Shown here piece after piece: positions 1 through 4,848 of a stretch of DNA of 6,220 bases. The translations under genes and the position numbers were made by a program. A model generated the notes under the pieces. That model did not search any database. It was given only the letters and a program-made list of their open reading frames with translations, and had not been told where the DNA came from. Numbering within the stretch: position 1 is the first letter of the stretch; every line of letters starts with the position of its first letter. Source of the DNA: Actinomycetes bacterium (GTDB taxonomy: Bacteria > Actinomycetota > Actinomycetes > Actinomycetales > Micrococcaceae); the NCBI GenBank assembly GCA_023426375.1, contig JAFAAV010000098.1, positions 1 to 6,220 of the forward strand. The letters run 5' to 3'.

Positions 1-1073
1 ACGGCGCCGATCGAGTTGGCCACGTTGAAAGCCGAGTGGTTCAGGGAGGCGCCCAACAAACGTGCATCCCCGGCGGCGTCGATGAGCCAGCTCTGGATGG
101 ACGGCATGACGAACGAATTGGCCAGCCCCATGGCCAGCCCGGCCACGAAAATTCCCACGGGGTTGCCGACCAGGGCCCACACGGCCAGCATGACCAGCGC
201 GAGCACCGGGAAACCAACGATCATAGATTGCTTGGGGTAGCGGTCCGCGCTGATGCCACCGGCGATATTACCCAGCGTCATGCCGACACCCACGGTCGCC
301 AGCAACCACGGCACGGCCCCACCGGGCAGGTGCGCGAGTTCACGGCTCATCTGGGTGAGGTAGCTGAAGATCGCGAAGAATCCGCCGAAACCGATCGCTG
401 CGACACCCATGACGATCCACACCTGCCCGTACCGCAGGGCGGACATCTCACCCCTGCGGCTGGCTCCGGCAATGGGTCGCTGGGAGGGCACCGTGAACCA
501 CAGAGCCGCCAGAGTCACCAGGAACACCACGGCAACGGCGACGTACGCGGCGCGCCAGCCGTACGCCTGACCCAGAGCGGTCATGGTGGGAACACCCACC
601 ACGTTGGCCACCGTGAGTCCGGACAACGCGAGGGCCACACCCTTGGCCTGGTTGCCGGGGCCCATCACGTCCGCGGCCACAAGCGATGCCAATCCGAAGT
701 ACGCGCCGTGCGGCAGACCCGCCAGGAAGCGCATGACCATGAGCGTTTCGAATTCGGGGGCCACAGCGGAGGCCACATTGCCCACGAGCAGGGCCACGGC
801 CATGACCAGGAGCATGGTGGTCCGGGATGCGCGAGCCACCAGAACGGAGATCAGCGGTGCACCCACCACGACTCCCAGCGCGTAGGCGCTGATCAACCAG
901 CCGGCCTGAGCAATGCCCTGCTCGGGTGAGGCCCCATAGGTCTCACCCAACATGTCCTGCGCGATCTGAGGCAGCAGCCCCATGGAGACGAACTCTGTAC
1001 ACCCGATGCCGAATCCACCCAGGGCAAGTGCGAACAGGGCGAACCTGCGGCGGGCGGGAGTCATCTGGGGCAT
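1..1073 (-). CDS. DHA1-family MFS efflux transporter, AraJ/YdhP-like (3' end outside window)
   Basis: This is a major facilitator superfamily membrane transporter, probably a proton-driven exporter of small molecules; the substrate cannot be told from sequence. I translated 357 codons from the ATG at 1073 without a stop down to the left edge. The usual length is about 390-410 residues, so only the last helix or so is missing. Seen directly: a short basic N-terminus (residues 8-10 RRR), then alternating hydrophobic helices; the loop after TM2 (residues 71-86, GAPLISVLVARASRTT) lacks the Asp of canonical motif A; a stretch PHGAYFGLAS at 121-130; a TM5 region NVVGVP at 157-162; and LNHSAFNVANSIGA at 344-357. 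These features are typical of the AraJ/YdhP/PbuE-type DHA1 group. GGAAAGG at 1084-1090 lies 10 nt before the chosen ATG, while the next in-frame ATG at 1064 is too far from it. It is divergent from the SDR gene and shares its upstream region. Confidence 0.93.
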   Translation of the reverse strand, partial: MPQMTPARRRFALFALALGGFGIGCTEFVSMGLLPQIAQDMLGETYGASPEQGIAQAGWLISAYALGVVVGAPLISVLVARASRTTMLLVMAVALLVGNVASAVAPEFETLMVMRFLAGLPHGAYFGLASLVAADVMGPGNQAKGVALALSGLTVANVVGVPTMTALGQAYGWRAAYVAVAVVFLVTLAALWFTVPSQRPIAGASRRGEMSALRYGQVWIVMGVAAIGFGGFFAIFSYLTQMSRELAHLPGGAVPWLLATVGVGMTLGNIAGGISADRYPKQSMIVGFPVLALVMLAVWALVGNPVGIFVAGLAMGLANSFVMPSIQSWLIDAAGDARLLGASLNHSAFNVANSIGA

Positions 1074-1197
1074 GCGGGCAGAACCTTTCCAAAGGCGGTT
1101 TTCGAGCAGGGGGTATTGAGGTGCGTCTACCAGGGTGCCGGTTTTTGTTCGCTCCGTGAACTACTTGTGGTGCGATTCACCAGAATAGGAACCCTCC

Positions 1198-1226
1198 AGG
1201 ACAAAAATAGTAAGCAGTATTACTAT
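1198..1226 (+). promoter_or_regulatory. candidate promoter of the SDR gene
   Basis: AGGACA (1198-1203) and TACTAT (1221-1226) are separated by 17 nt and each match the sigma-70-type consensus at four of six positions. They would start transcription near 1233, about 85 nt before the SDR start codon. The -10 element lies inside the inverted repeat. By symmetry the other arm supplies TACTAT on the minus strand (1212-1207) for the transporter, but with a poor -35. This is a pattern match only. Confidence 0.35.
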
Positions 1227-1227
1227 T
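1206..1227. promoter_or_regulatory. operator-like perfect inverted repeat (8-bp arms, 6-nt spacer)
   Basis: The left arm AATAGTAA (1206-1213) and right arm TTACTATT (1220-1227) are exact reverse complements around the spacer GCAGTA. The size and symmetry suit a dimeric repressor of the TetR or MarR type, and the position between divergent genes suits control of both. No regulator gene lies in the window. It overlaps the candidate SDR promoter, as expected for repression by occlusion. The repeat is seen; its role as an operator is inferred. Confidence 0.6.
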
Positions 1228-1306
1228 GACATCATCACATTTATGAACGGCTCGGCCGGATTCACCGGATGCGGTCGTTCGAGGCCTGTCACCAGGCGAA
1301 CTCCTT

Positions 1307-1313
1307 GGAGGAG
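1307..1313 (+). promoter_or_regulatory. ribosome binding site deciding the SDR start
   Basis: GGAGGAG lies 4 nt before the ATG at 1318. The in-frame ATG at 1243 has no comparable site, and the ATG at 1330 is 16 nt away, so 1318 is the best start. Confidence 0.8.
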
Positions 1314-1317
1314 TCTC

Positions 1318-2127
1318 ATGAATGCCCTCATGCTGGACAACAAAAATGCTGTGATCTACGGGGGCGGTGGCGCTATAGGAGGCGCTATCGCACGGGTATT
1401 CACCCGCGAAGGGGCTCGGATCTTCCTCGCCGGGCGTACGCAATCAAAACTCGACGCGGTGGCCAATGAGATTTCCGCGGCGGGAGGGACAGTCGAGACC
1501 GCCCAGGTCGATGTCCTGGATCCACAAGCCGTCAACGCCCACGCCGATGCTATTGCGACGACGGCAGGAAAACTCGATATTGCCGTCAATGCCGTGAGCA
1601 TCATGCATGATCAAGGCAAAGTGCTGGCCGAGCTCACGGTCGAGGAATTCATGCACCCGGTAGAGGACTTCCTACGAGCCAGCTTCATCACGAGTCAGGC
1701 CGTTGCACGTCACATGGGTGGCGACCGACCAGGTGTGATCATCTTCCTGTCGGAGCCGGGTGCCAAACTCACCGTCAGCGGCATCCTGGGTCACGGTGTC
1801 AGTGCGGCAGGTAAGGAAACGTTCTCCCGACTGCTGGCCGCTGAGCTGGCACCGAGCAATATCCGTGTGGTCGACATTCGGCCACACGCCGTCAGTGACG
1901 CACCGGAGGCCGATTCCTACACGCAAGAACTCTTCAAACCGTTCGCGGAATCGGGTGGTCAAACCGTCCGGCAGTTCCTGGACGAGGGCATGGCCCAAGC
2001 CACCCTGCTGAAACGGTTGCCCACGCTCTCCGACGTTGCGGAAACGGCCGCGTTCCTGGCCTCCGACCGCGCTGGAGCGATGACCGGAACGGTCGTGAAC
2101 CTGACTGGTGGGGCAATTACCGACTGA
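1318..2127 (+). CDS. short-chain dehydrogenase/reductase family protein lacking the catalytic Tyr
   Basis: This 269-residue protein has a Rossmann fold of the classical SDR superfamily, which normally carries out NAD(P)H-dependent carbonyl/alcohol redox reactions in the cytoplasm. Seen: the glycine-rich nucleotide motif GGGGAIGG at 15-22; AGR at 38-40, where the Arg suggests NADPH; VD at 65-66; NAVS at 91-94 in place of the usual NNAG; a strand ending FLS at 143-145 that may supply the active-site Ser; Lys166 of the YxxxK motif; RPH at 188-190; and a C-terminal LTGG at 262-265. The Tyr of YxxxK is replaced by Ser162 (SAAGK, 162-166), so this is a divergent branch whose chemistry is uncertain. 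Such Tyr-less SDR-like proteins occur in actinobacteria. The gene is divergent from an MFS exporter, which suggests a shared response to, or handling of, one compound. The substrate cannot be named. Confidence 0.9.
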   Translation: MNALMLDNKNAVIYGGGGAIGGAIARVFTREGARIFLAGRTQSKLDAVANEISAAGGTVETAQVDVLDPQAVNAHADAIATTAGKLDIAVNAVSIMHDQGKVLAELTVEEFMHPVEDFLRASFITSQAVARHMGGDRPGVIIFLSEPGAKLTVSGILGHGVSAAGKETFSRLLAAELAPSNIRVVDIRPHAVSDAPEADSYTQELFKPFAESGGQTVRQFLDEGMAQATLLKRLPTLSDVAETAAFLASDRAGAMTGTVVNLTGGAITD

Positions 2128-2159
2128 CCCTGTAATTCTCCCCAGCCCGTGCACGAAAG

Positions 2160-2315
2160 TTATCCACAGGTGTGGAGAACATTGTGCATATCCCGAACAA
2201 CATGTACTCCACAGGGCTCCGGGGGCCTGGATTCCCGGTATCCACAGGGTTGTTCACAGCTGTGGAATTACATGTTTGTAAGTTGTTAACAGGTGTGGAC
2301 AACCCCTGTGGAGAA
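2160..2315. other. cluster of DnaA-box-like nonamers (possible origin element or DnaA-titration site)
   Basis: This short convergent intergenic region holds many copies of the DnaA-box core TCCACA. Exact boxes: TTATCCACA at 2160-2168 (plus) and TTGTCCACA at 2294-2302 (minus). One mismatch: TTCTCCACA at 2171-2179 (minus) and 2307-2315 (minus), GTATCCACA at 2238-2246 (plus), and TTGTTCACA at 2250-2258 (plus). Weaker: TACTCCACA at 2205-2213 (plus) and a half-site TGTGGAA at 2261-2267. The boxes come in pairs: inverted (2160/2171), tandem plus (2238/2250) and tandem minus (2294/2307). TTRTCCACA is the known DnaA recognition sequence. Actinobacterial oriC normally lies between dnaA and dnaN, which are not here, so this may be an outlying or auxiliary DnaA-binding locus. 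The boxes are seen; the function is inferred. Confidence 0.75.
2267..2291. other. A+T-rich stretch between facing DnaA-box pairs
   Basis: These 25 nt are mostly A and T in a G+C-rich genome. They lie between a tandem pair of plus-oriented boxes (2238, 2250) and a tandem pair of minus-oriented boxes (2294, 2307), which point towards each other. They include the weak box-like TTGTTAACA at 2283-2291. The arrangement resembles a short unwinding element, but it is short for one. Confidence 0.35.
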
Positions 2316-2321
2316 CTCCGC

Positions 2322-3083
2322 TCAGCGTCGCTTCCGCAGTCCCGGCAGCATGGCCAGTGACACCAGTGCGCCCACGATCAGACCGCCTACATGGGCCTGC
2401 CAGGCGATACCGCCCACCAGGAATCCGAAGGCCAGATTGATCACGATCAACACCACAATGGGCGTGATGTTGCGCTTGAAGTGGCGCATGAAGATGAACA
2501 GCGCACCGAAGAGGCCGAACACCCCACCAGAGGCACCGATCACCAGCACATTGGGCTGACCCAACAGCAGAACACCCAGGGACCCACCGAGTACCGACAG
2601 CAGGAACAAGACGAGCATGCGCCAGGATCCCAAGAGTGGTTCGAGCATCCGGCCGAACAGGTAGAGCGTGTACATGTTCAGCAGCAGGTGGATGGGTGAG
2701 GGCATGGAGTGCACGAACCCCGAGGTGAGCATGCGCCACGGTTCGGACGTGGTCAGCACCGGGGCGTAGCCCAGGACCGACGCCAAGTTGTAGGGAGTAG
2801 CCGCGTAGACCAGCCACTGAACCCCCCAGACTGCCGCGCACAGTCCAATGATGGTCCAGGAAATGGGCATGCCGCCCGCGCGGCGTCGTCGTTGAATTCG
2901 GGGGCCGTCGTGCCGCTGCGGCGGCTGCGGACCACTGGCCGGGTCATGCCGACCGGACGGGTGGTGGTCGCCGGGCGCCCCCTGCGGACCCGAGATGTAC
3001 TGACCGTACTGCGGGGCAGGAACGGGCCGATCGCCCCATGGGCCTTGGCGCTCGTCCGGGTTCTCTCGAGGATCCTCGTTCAT
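2322..3083 (-). CDS. rhomboid family intramembrane serine protease
   Basis: This 253-residue polytopic membrane protease would cleave transmembrane substrates within the lipid bilayer. Residues 1-70 form a Pro/Gly/Gln/His-rich, probably disordered cytoplasmic tail ending in a basic patch (RRRR, 65-68), followed by about six hydrophobic segments from residue 73 on. The catalytic features are intact: HLLLN with Asn136, GASGG with nucleophile Ser185, and AHVGG with His231. The start at 3083 is chosen because GGGAG at 3089-3093 sits 5 nt upstream. In-frame ATGs at 3110 and 3128 lie at or inside the preceding hairpin and have no ribosome site. The gene lies 87 nt downstream of the cyclophilin gene on the same strand but beyond a hairpin, so it may have its own promoter or depend on read-through. 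In Streptomyces and many other actinobacteria a rhomboid gene lies between the cyclophilin gene and crgA; here the crgA side is a DnaA-box cluster and an SDR gene. Natural substrates are unknown. Confidence 0.95.
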   Translation of the reverse strand: MNEDPRENPDERQGPWGDRPVPAPQYGQYISGPQGAPGDHHPSGRHDPASGPQPPQRHDGPRIQRRRRAGGMPISWTIIGLCAAVWGVQWLVYAATPYNLASVLGYAPVLTTSEPWRMLTSGFVHSMPSPIHLLLNMYTLYLFGRMLEPLLGSWRMLVLFLLSVLGGSLGVLLLGQPNVLVIGASGGVFGLFGALFIFMRHFKRNITPIVVLIVINLAFGFLVGGIAWQAHVGGLIVGALVSLAMLPGLRKRR

Positions 3084-3088
3084 GTCTG

Positions 3089-3093
3089 CTCCC
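3089..3093 (-). promoter_or_regulatory. ribosome binding site deciding the rhomboid start
   Basis: On the minus strand GGGAG lies 5 nt before the ATG at 3083. The longer in-frame starts upstream have no such site. Confidence 0.65.
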
Positions 3094-3119
3094 GCATATT
3101 TACTGGTCATGCCTACAAC

Positions 3120-3148
3120 AAGGCCCACCCGGTCAACGGGTGGGCCTT
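3120..3148 (-). terminator. hairpin between the cyclophilin and rhomboid genes
   Basis: A perfect 12-bp G+C-rich stem (AAGGCCCACCCG at 3120-3131 with its complement at 3137-3148) encloses a 5-nt loop and begins 22 nt past the cyclophilin stop. On the minus strand only a weak T-containing tail (GTTGT) follows. This is common for actinobacterial terminators, and termination may be partial. Confidence 0.75.
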
Positions 3149-3170
3149 GGCTACGAAAAAACTATCGAGG

Positions 3171-3713
3171 TCAGAGCTGCTCGATGTCGATGGAGGTGAT
3201 TACTGCATCCTCCACGGGGCGGTCCTGGCCGCCGGTGCGAACGTTGTTGAGCTCGTCCACGACCTTCTTGGAGTCCTCATCAGCAACTTCACCGAAGATG
3301 GTGTGCTTGCCCTGCAGCCACGTGGTGGGCGCGGTGGTGATGAAGAACTGGGAGCCGTTGGTGCCGCGGCCGTTACGCAGACCCGCATTGGCCATGGCCA
3401 AGATGTACGGCGCGTTGAAGTTGAGTTCCGGGTGGATCTCGTCATCGAAGTTGTAACCGGGGCCGCCGATGCCCTGACCCAGCGGATCGCCGCCCTGGAT
3501 CATGAAGTCCTTGATGATGCGGTGGAACACGACGTCCTTGTACAGCGGACCGTCCTGCTTCTCGCCGGTGCGGGGATCGGCCCATTCCTGGGATCCGTCC
3601 GACAGGCCAACGAAGTTCTTCACGGTCTTGGGTGCGTGGTTACCGAAGAGGTTCACCACAATGTCGCCGTGGTTGGTGTGGATGGTCGCCTTGTGTGTTG
3701 CAATAGCAGTCAT
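3171..3713 (-). CDS. ppiA: cyclophilin-type peptidyl-prolyl cis-trans isomerase
   Basis: This 180-residue cytoplasmic cyclophilin catalyses cis-trans isomerisation of Xaa-Pro bonds during protein folding. It has no signal peptide or extra domain, and its length is normal for the single-domain bacterial form. The signature blocks are present: FHRIIKDFMIQGGDP at 63-77 with catalytic Arg65 and Gln73; NGSQFFIT at 119-126 with Phe123; and TWLQGKHTIFGEV at 131-143 with Trp132 and His137 of the substrate and cyclosporin pocket. The N-terminus (MTAIATHKATIHTNHGDIVV) fits the family start. No Shine-Dalgarno sequence lies at a usable distance; instead a -10-like element sits 6 nt before the ATG, suggesting a leaderless mRNA. 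The gene is followed by a strong hairpin and then the rhomboid gene, and is divergent from the Ala/Lys-rich membrane protein gene. The gene name follows actinobacterial usage. Confidence 0.97.
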   Translation of the reverse strand: MTAIATHKATIHTNHGDIVVNLFGNHAPKTVKNFVGLSDGSQEWADPRTGEKQDGPLYKDVVFHRIIKDFMIQGGDPLGQGIGGPGYNFDDEIHPELNFNAPYILAMANAGLRNGRGTNGSQFFITTAPTTWLQGKHTIFGEVADEDSKKVVDELNNVRTGGQDRPVEDAVITSIDIEQL

Positions 3714-3719
3714 GCTGTC

Positions 3720-3748
3720 ATTGTGGCACGCTCCCGAGAACCCGTCAG
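3720..3748 (-). promoter_or_regulatory. candidate leaderless promoter of the cyclophilin gene
   Basis: On the minus strand CTGACG (3748-3743), a 17-nt spacer and CACAAT (3725-3720) each match the sigma-70-type consensus at four of six positions. The A of the start codon at 3713 falls 7 nt past the -10, where transcription would normally begin. The absence of a well-placed ribosome site agrees with leaderless translation. Confidence 0.45.
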
Positions 3749-3828
3749 GGGCGCGGGGAGGCGTTCAGCGCACAGTGAAAAGCCCGTGAATCCACTGATT
3801 GAGCCCTCCTGAGCAACTCATAAGCCCG

Positions 3829-3834
3829 TATGCT
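3829..3834 (+). promoter_or_regulatory. candidate -10 element of the Ala/Lys-rich membrane protein gene
   Basis: TATGCT lies 45 nt upstream of the start codon at 3879 and would start transcription near 3841. No convincing -35 element is found 16-18 nt upstream, so the call is weak. The 165-nt gap to the cyclophilin gene must hold both divergent promoters. Confidence 0.3.
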
Positions 3835-3864
3835 GATTGTGGAGCTTTTTAATGTCACTACTTC

Positions 3865-3870
3865 AGGAGG
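3865..3870 (+). promoter_or_regulatory. strong ribosome binding site deciding the start at 3879
   Basis: AGGAGG lies 8 nt before the ATG at 3879. The longer in-frame start at 3837 would place this site inside the coding region and has none of its own. Confidence 0.85.
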
Positions 3871-3878
3871 GACACGTT

Positions 3879-4742
3879 ATGAGCTTGTGCAAGAGCAAGA
3901 GCCAGAAGAAGGCCAAGAAGGCCCAAAAGGGTGCCGAGTCCAAGGTCGTGGACGCTGGCGCATGGCTGTCCAGCGAGATCGGTCACTTGGGGACCAAGCT
4001 GCAGCACGGTGTTGAGACGGGCGCTTCCGCCCTCGCCACCGGCGTTCAGTCTTCCGGCCCGTACGTCCAGGAGGGCCTGGGCAAGGCTCAGGAACTGGGC
4101 GGCACCGTGAAGGCTCGCAGCGAGAAGGCTGCCGCTGCCGGCGCAGCTGCCGCCGCACCGTTGGCTGCCAAGGCCGCCAAGAACACCGCCAAGGGCCGCG
4201 CTGCTGCTCAGGGCAAGTACGACGGCGCCGTGGCCGCTCTGGCTGCCAAGGTCGCCGATGCAGACACCTCGGATCAGTTCGACGCTCTGGTCACCAAGCT
4301 CACCGGTGACAAGAAGACCGTCAAGCGCATCCAGAAGGCTGCTCGCAACTCCGCCAAGGAGTACGCCAAGAAGCAGAAGAAGGCACAGGGTGGCAACAAG
4401 GGCCTGCTGGTCCTCGGCCTGATCGCTGCCGGTGCTGTGGCAGGCGTTGCCGCATGGCGCGCTTCCCGCCCGGTCCAGGATCCCTGGAAGACCCCGGCCA
4501 CCACGTCTCCGCGTGTGTCCGCTTCCCCGGTCAACAACTCCACCACCGTGGCCGCCGGCCAGGGAGCCAAGGTTGATGACGTCAAGGATCCCACCTCGTC
4601 CGTGAACGAGCAGGGCACCACCTCCCAGGCTGCGCACCGCGCCTCCGACGGCGCCAAGTCCGTCGCCGAGGATGCCAAGCAGACCGTCAACGAGGTCAAG
4701 GAACAGATCAAGGGTTCCAAGCCCGAGGACAACACCAAGTGA
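3879..4742 (+). CDS. Ala/Lys-rich single-span membrane protein of unknown function (DUF5324-like layout)
   Basis: This 287-residue protein has no known activity that I can assign. It begins with a Lys-rich, positively charged segment (residues 1-22). Long, low-complexity Ala-rich, probably helical stretches follow (23-130, with an almost pure Ala run at 85-93), then a Lys-rich helical part with LTGDKKTVKRIQKAAR at 141-156. A single transmembrane segment lies at about 175-193, followed by a juxtamembrane RPVQDPWKTP at 197-206, a Ser/Thr-rich linker, and a charged amphipathic tail (256-278). The charge distribution suggests a cytoplasmic N-terminal domain that may lie along the membrane. A gene of similar layout sits beside the cyclophilin gene in other actinobacteria (DUF5324 in Streptomyces), so this is probably the local counterpart; I infer this from memory of architecture, not from a search. 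Its ribosome site is strong and its Lys codons are apparently all AAG, hinting at high expression. A hairpin terminator follows. Confidence 0.85.
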   Translation: MSLCKSKSQKKAKKAQKGAESKVVDAGAWLSSEIGHLGTKLQHGVETGASALATGVQSSGPYVQEGLGKAQELGGTVKARSEKAAAAGAAAAAPLAAKAAKNTAKGRAAAQGKYDGAVAALAAKVADADTSDQFDALVTKLTGDKKTVKRIQKAARNSAKEYAKKQKKAQGGNKGLLVLGLIAAGAVAGVAAWRASRPVQDPWKTPATTSPRVSASPVNNSTTVAAGQGAKVDDVKDPTSSVNEQGTTSQAAHRASDGAKSVAEDAKQTVNEVKEQIKGSKPEDNTK

Positions 4743-4777
4743 TCTGAGCCAGCTTCGCGCTAGCTAGGAACACAGAC

Positions 4778-4813
4778 ACGCCGCCGGGCCCCGAGAAGGG
4801 GCACCGGCGGCGT
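4778..4813 (+). terminator. hairpin terminator between convergent genes
   Basis: A 10-bp outer stem (4778-4787 with 4804-4813) and a 5-bp inner stem (4788-4792 with 4798-4802) enclose the loop GAGAA, with one bulged A at 4803. It starts 36 nt after the stop of the Ala/Lys-rich gene, and the tail CGTCGTTT carries a few T residues. The convergent NRAMP-like gene ends 36 nt away on the other side, so the hairpin may serve both strands. Confidence 0.8.
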
Positions 4814-4848
4814 CGTCGTTTAAGGCCTTGCCGAGTGGCCGACCTCAG

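Larger units (their letters stand above)
1074..1317. promoter_or_regulatory. divergent intergenic control region of the MFS transporter and SDR genes
   Basis: This 244-nt non-coding stretch separates two divergently transcribed genes, so promoters for both must lie here or nearby. Its middle (about 1200-1245) is strikingly A+T-rich compared with the neighbouring coding DNA, and it contains a perfect inverted repeat listed separately. No open frame in it has a good ribosome site or recognisable product. Confidence 0.7.

Noticed and set aside
36..929. 297-codon plus-strand open frame
   Set aside because: It is antisense to the MFS gene. Its product is a low-complexity Gly/His/Gln/Arg-rich sequence typical of a high-G+C shadow frame, whereas the minus strand gives a clean transporter.
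1226..1231. Perfect TTGACA as a -35 for the SDR gene
   Set aside because: No acceptable -10 element lies 16-18 nt downstream; the sequence there is G+C-rich. The hexamer may be incidental to the inverted repeat.
1243..1317. Longer SDR N-terminus starting at 1243
   Set aside because: The extra 25 residues do not resemble an SDR start, the ATG lacks a ribosome site, and GGAGGAG sits just before 1318.
2160..2315. Calling this the chromosomal oriC outright
   Set aside because: dnaA and dnaN are absent from the window, the A+T-rich part is short, and box number is lower than usual for actinobacterial oriC. It is therefore reported as a DnaA-binding cluster of undecided role.
2172..2360. 62-codon plus-strand open frame across the DnaA-box region
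   Set aside because: It has no convincing ribosome site, its sequence is dictated by the repeated boxes, and it overlaps the rhomboid 3' end.
2709..3812. 367-codon plus-strand open frame
   Set aside because: It runs antisense through parts of both the rhomboid and the cyclophilin genes and their hairpin. No domain is recognisable, and both genes on the other strand have intact catalytic motifs.
3858..4637. 259-codon minus-strand open frame rich in Gly and Leu
   Set aside because: It is the mirror of the Ala/Lys-rich codons of the plus-strand gene, which has the ribosome site, the terminator and a plausible membrane segment.
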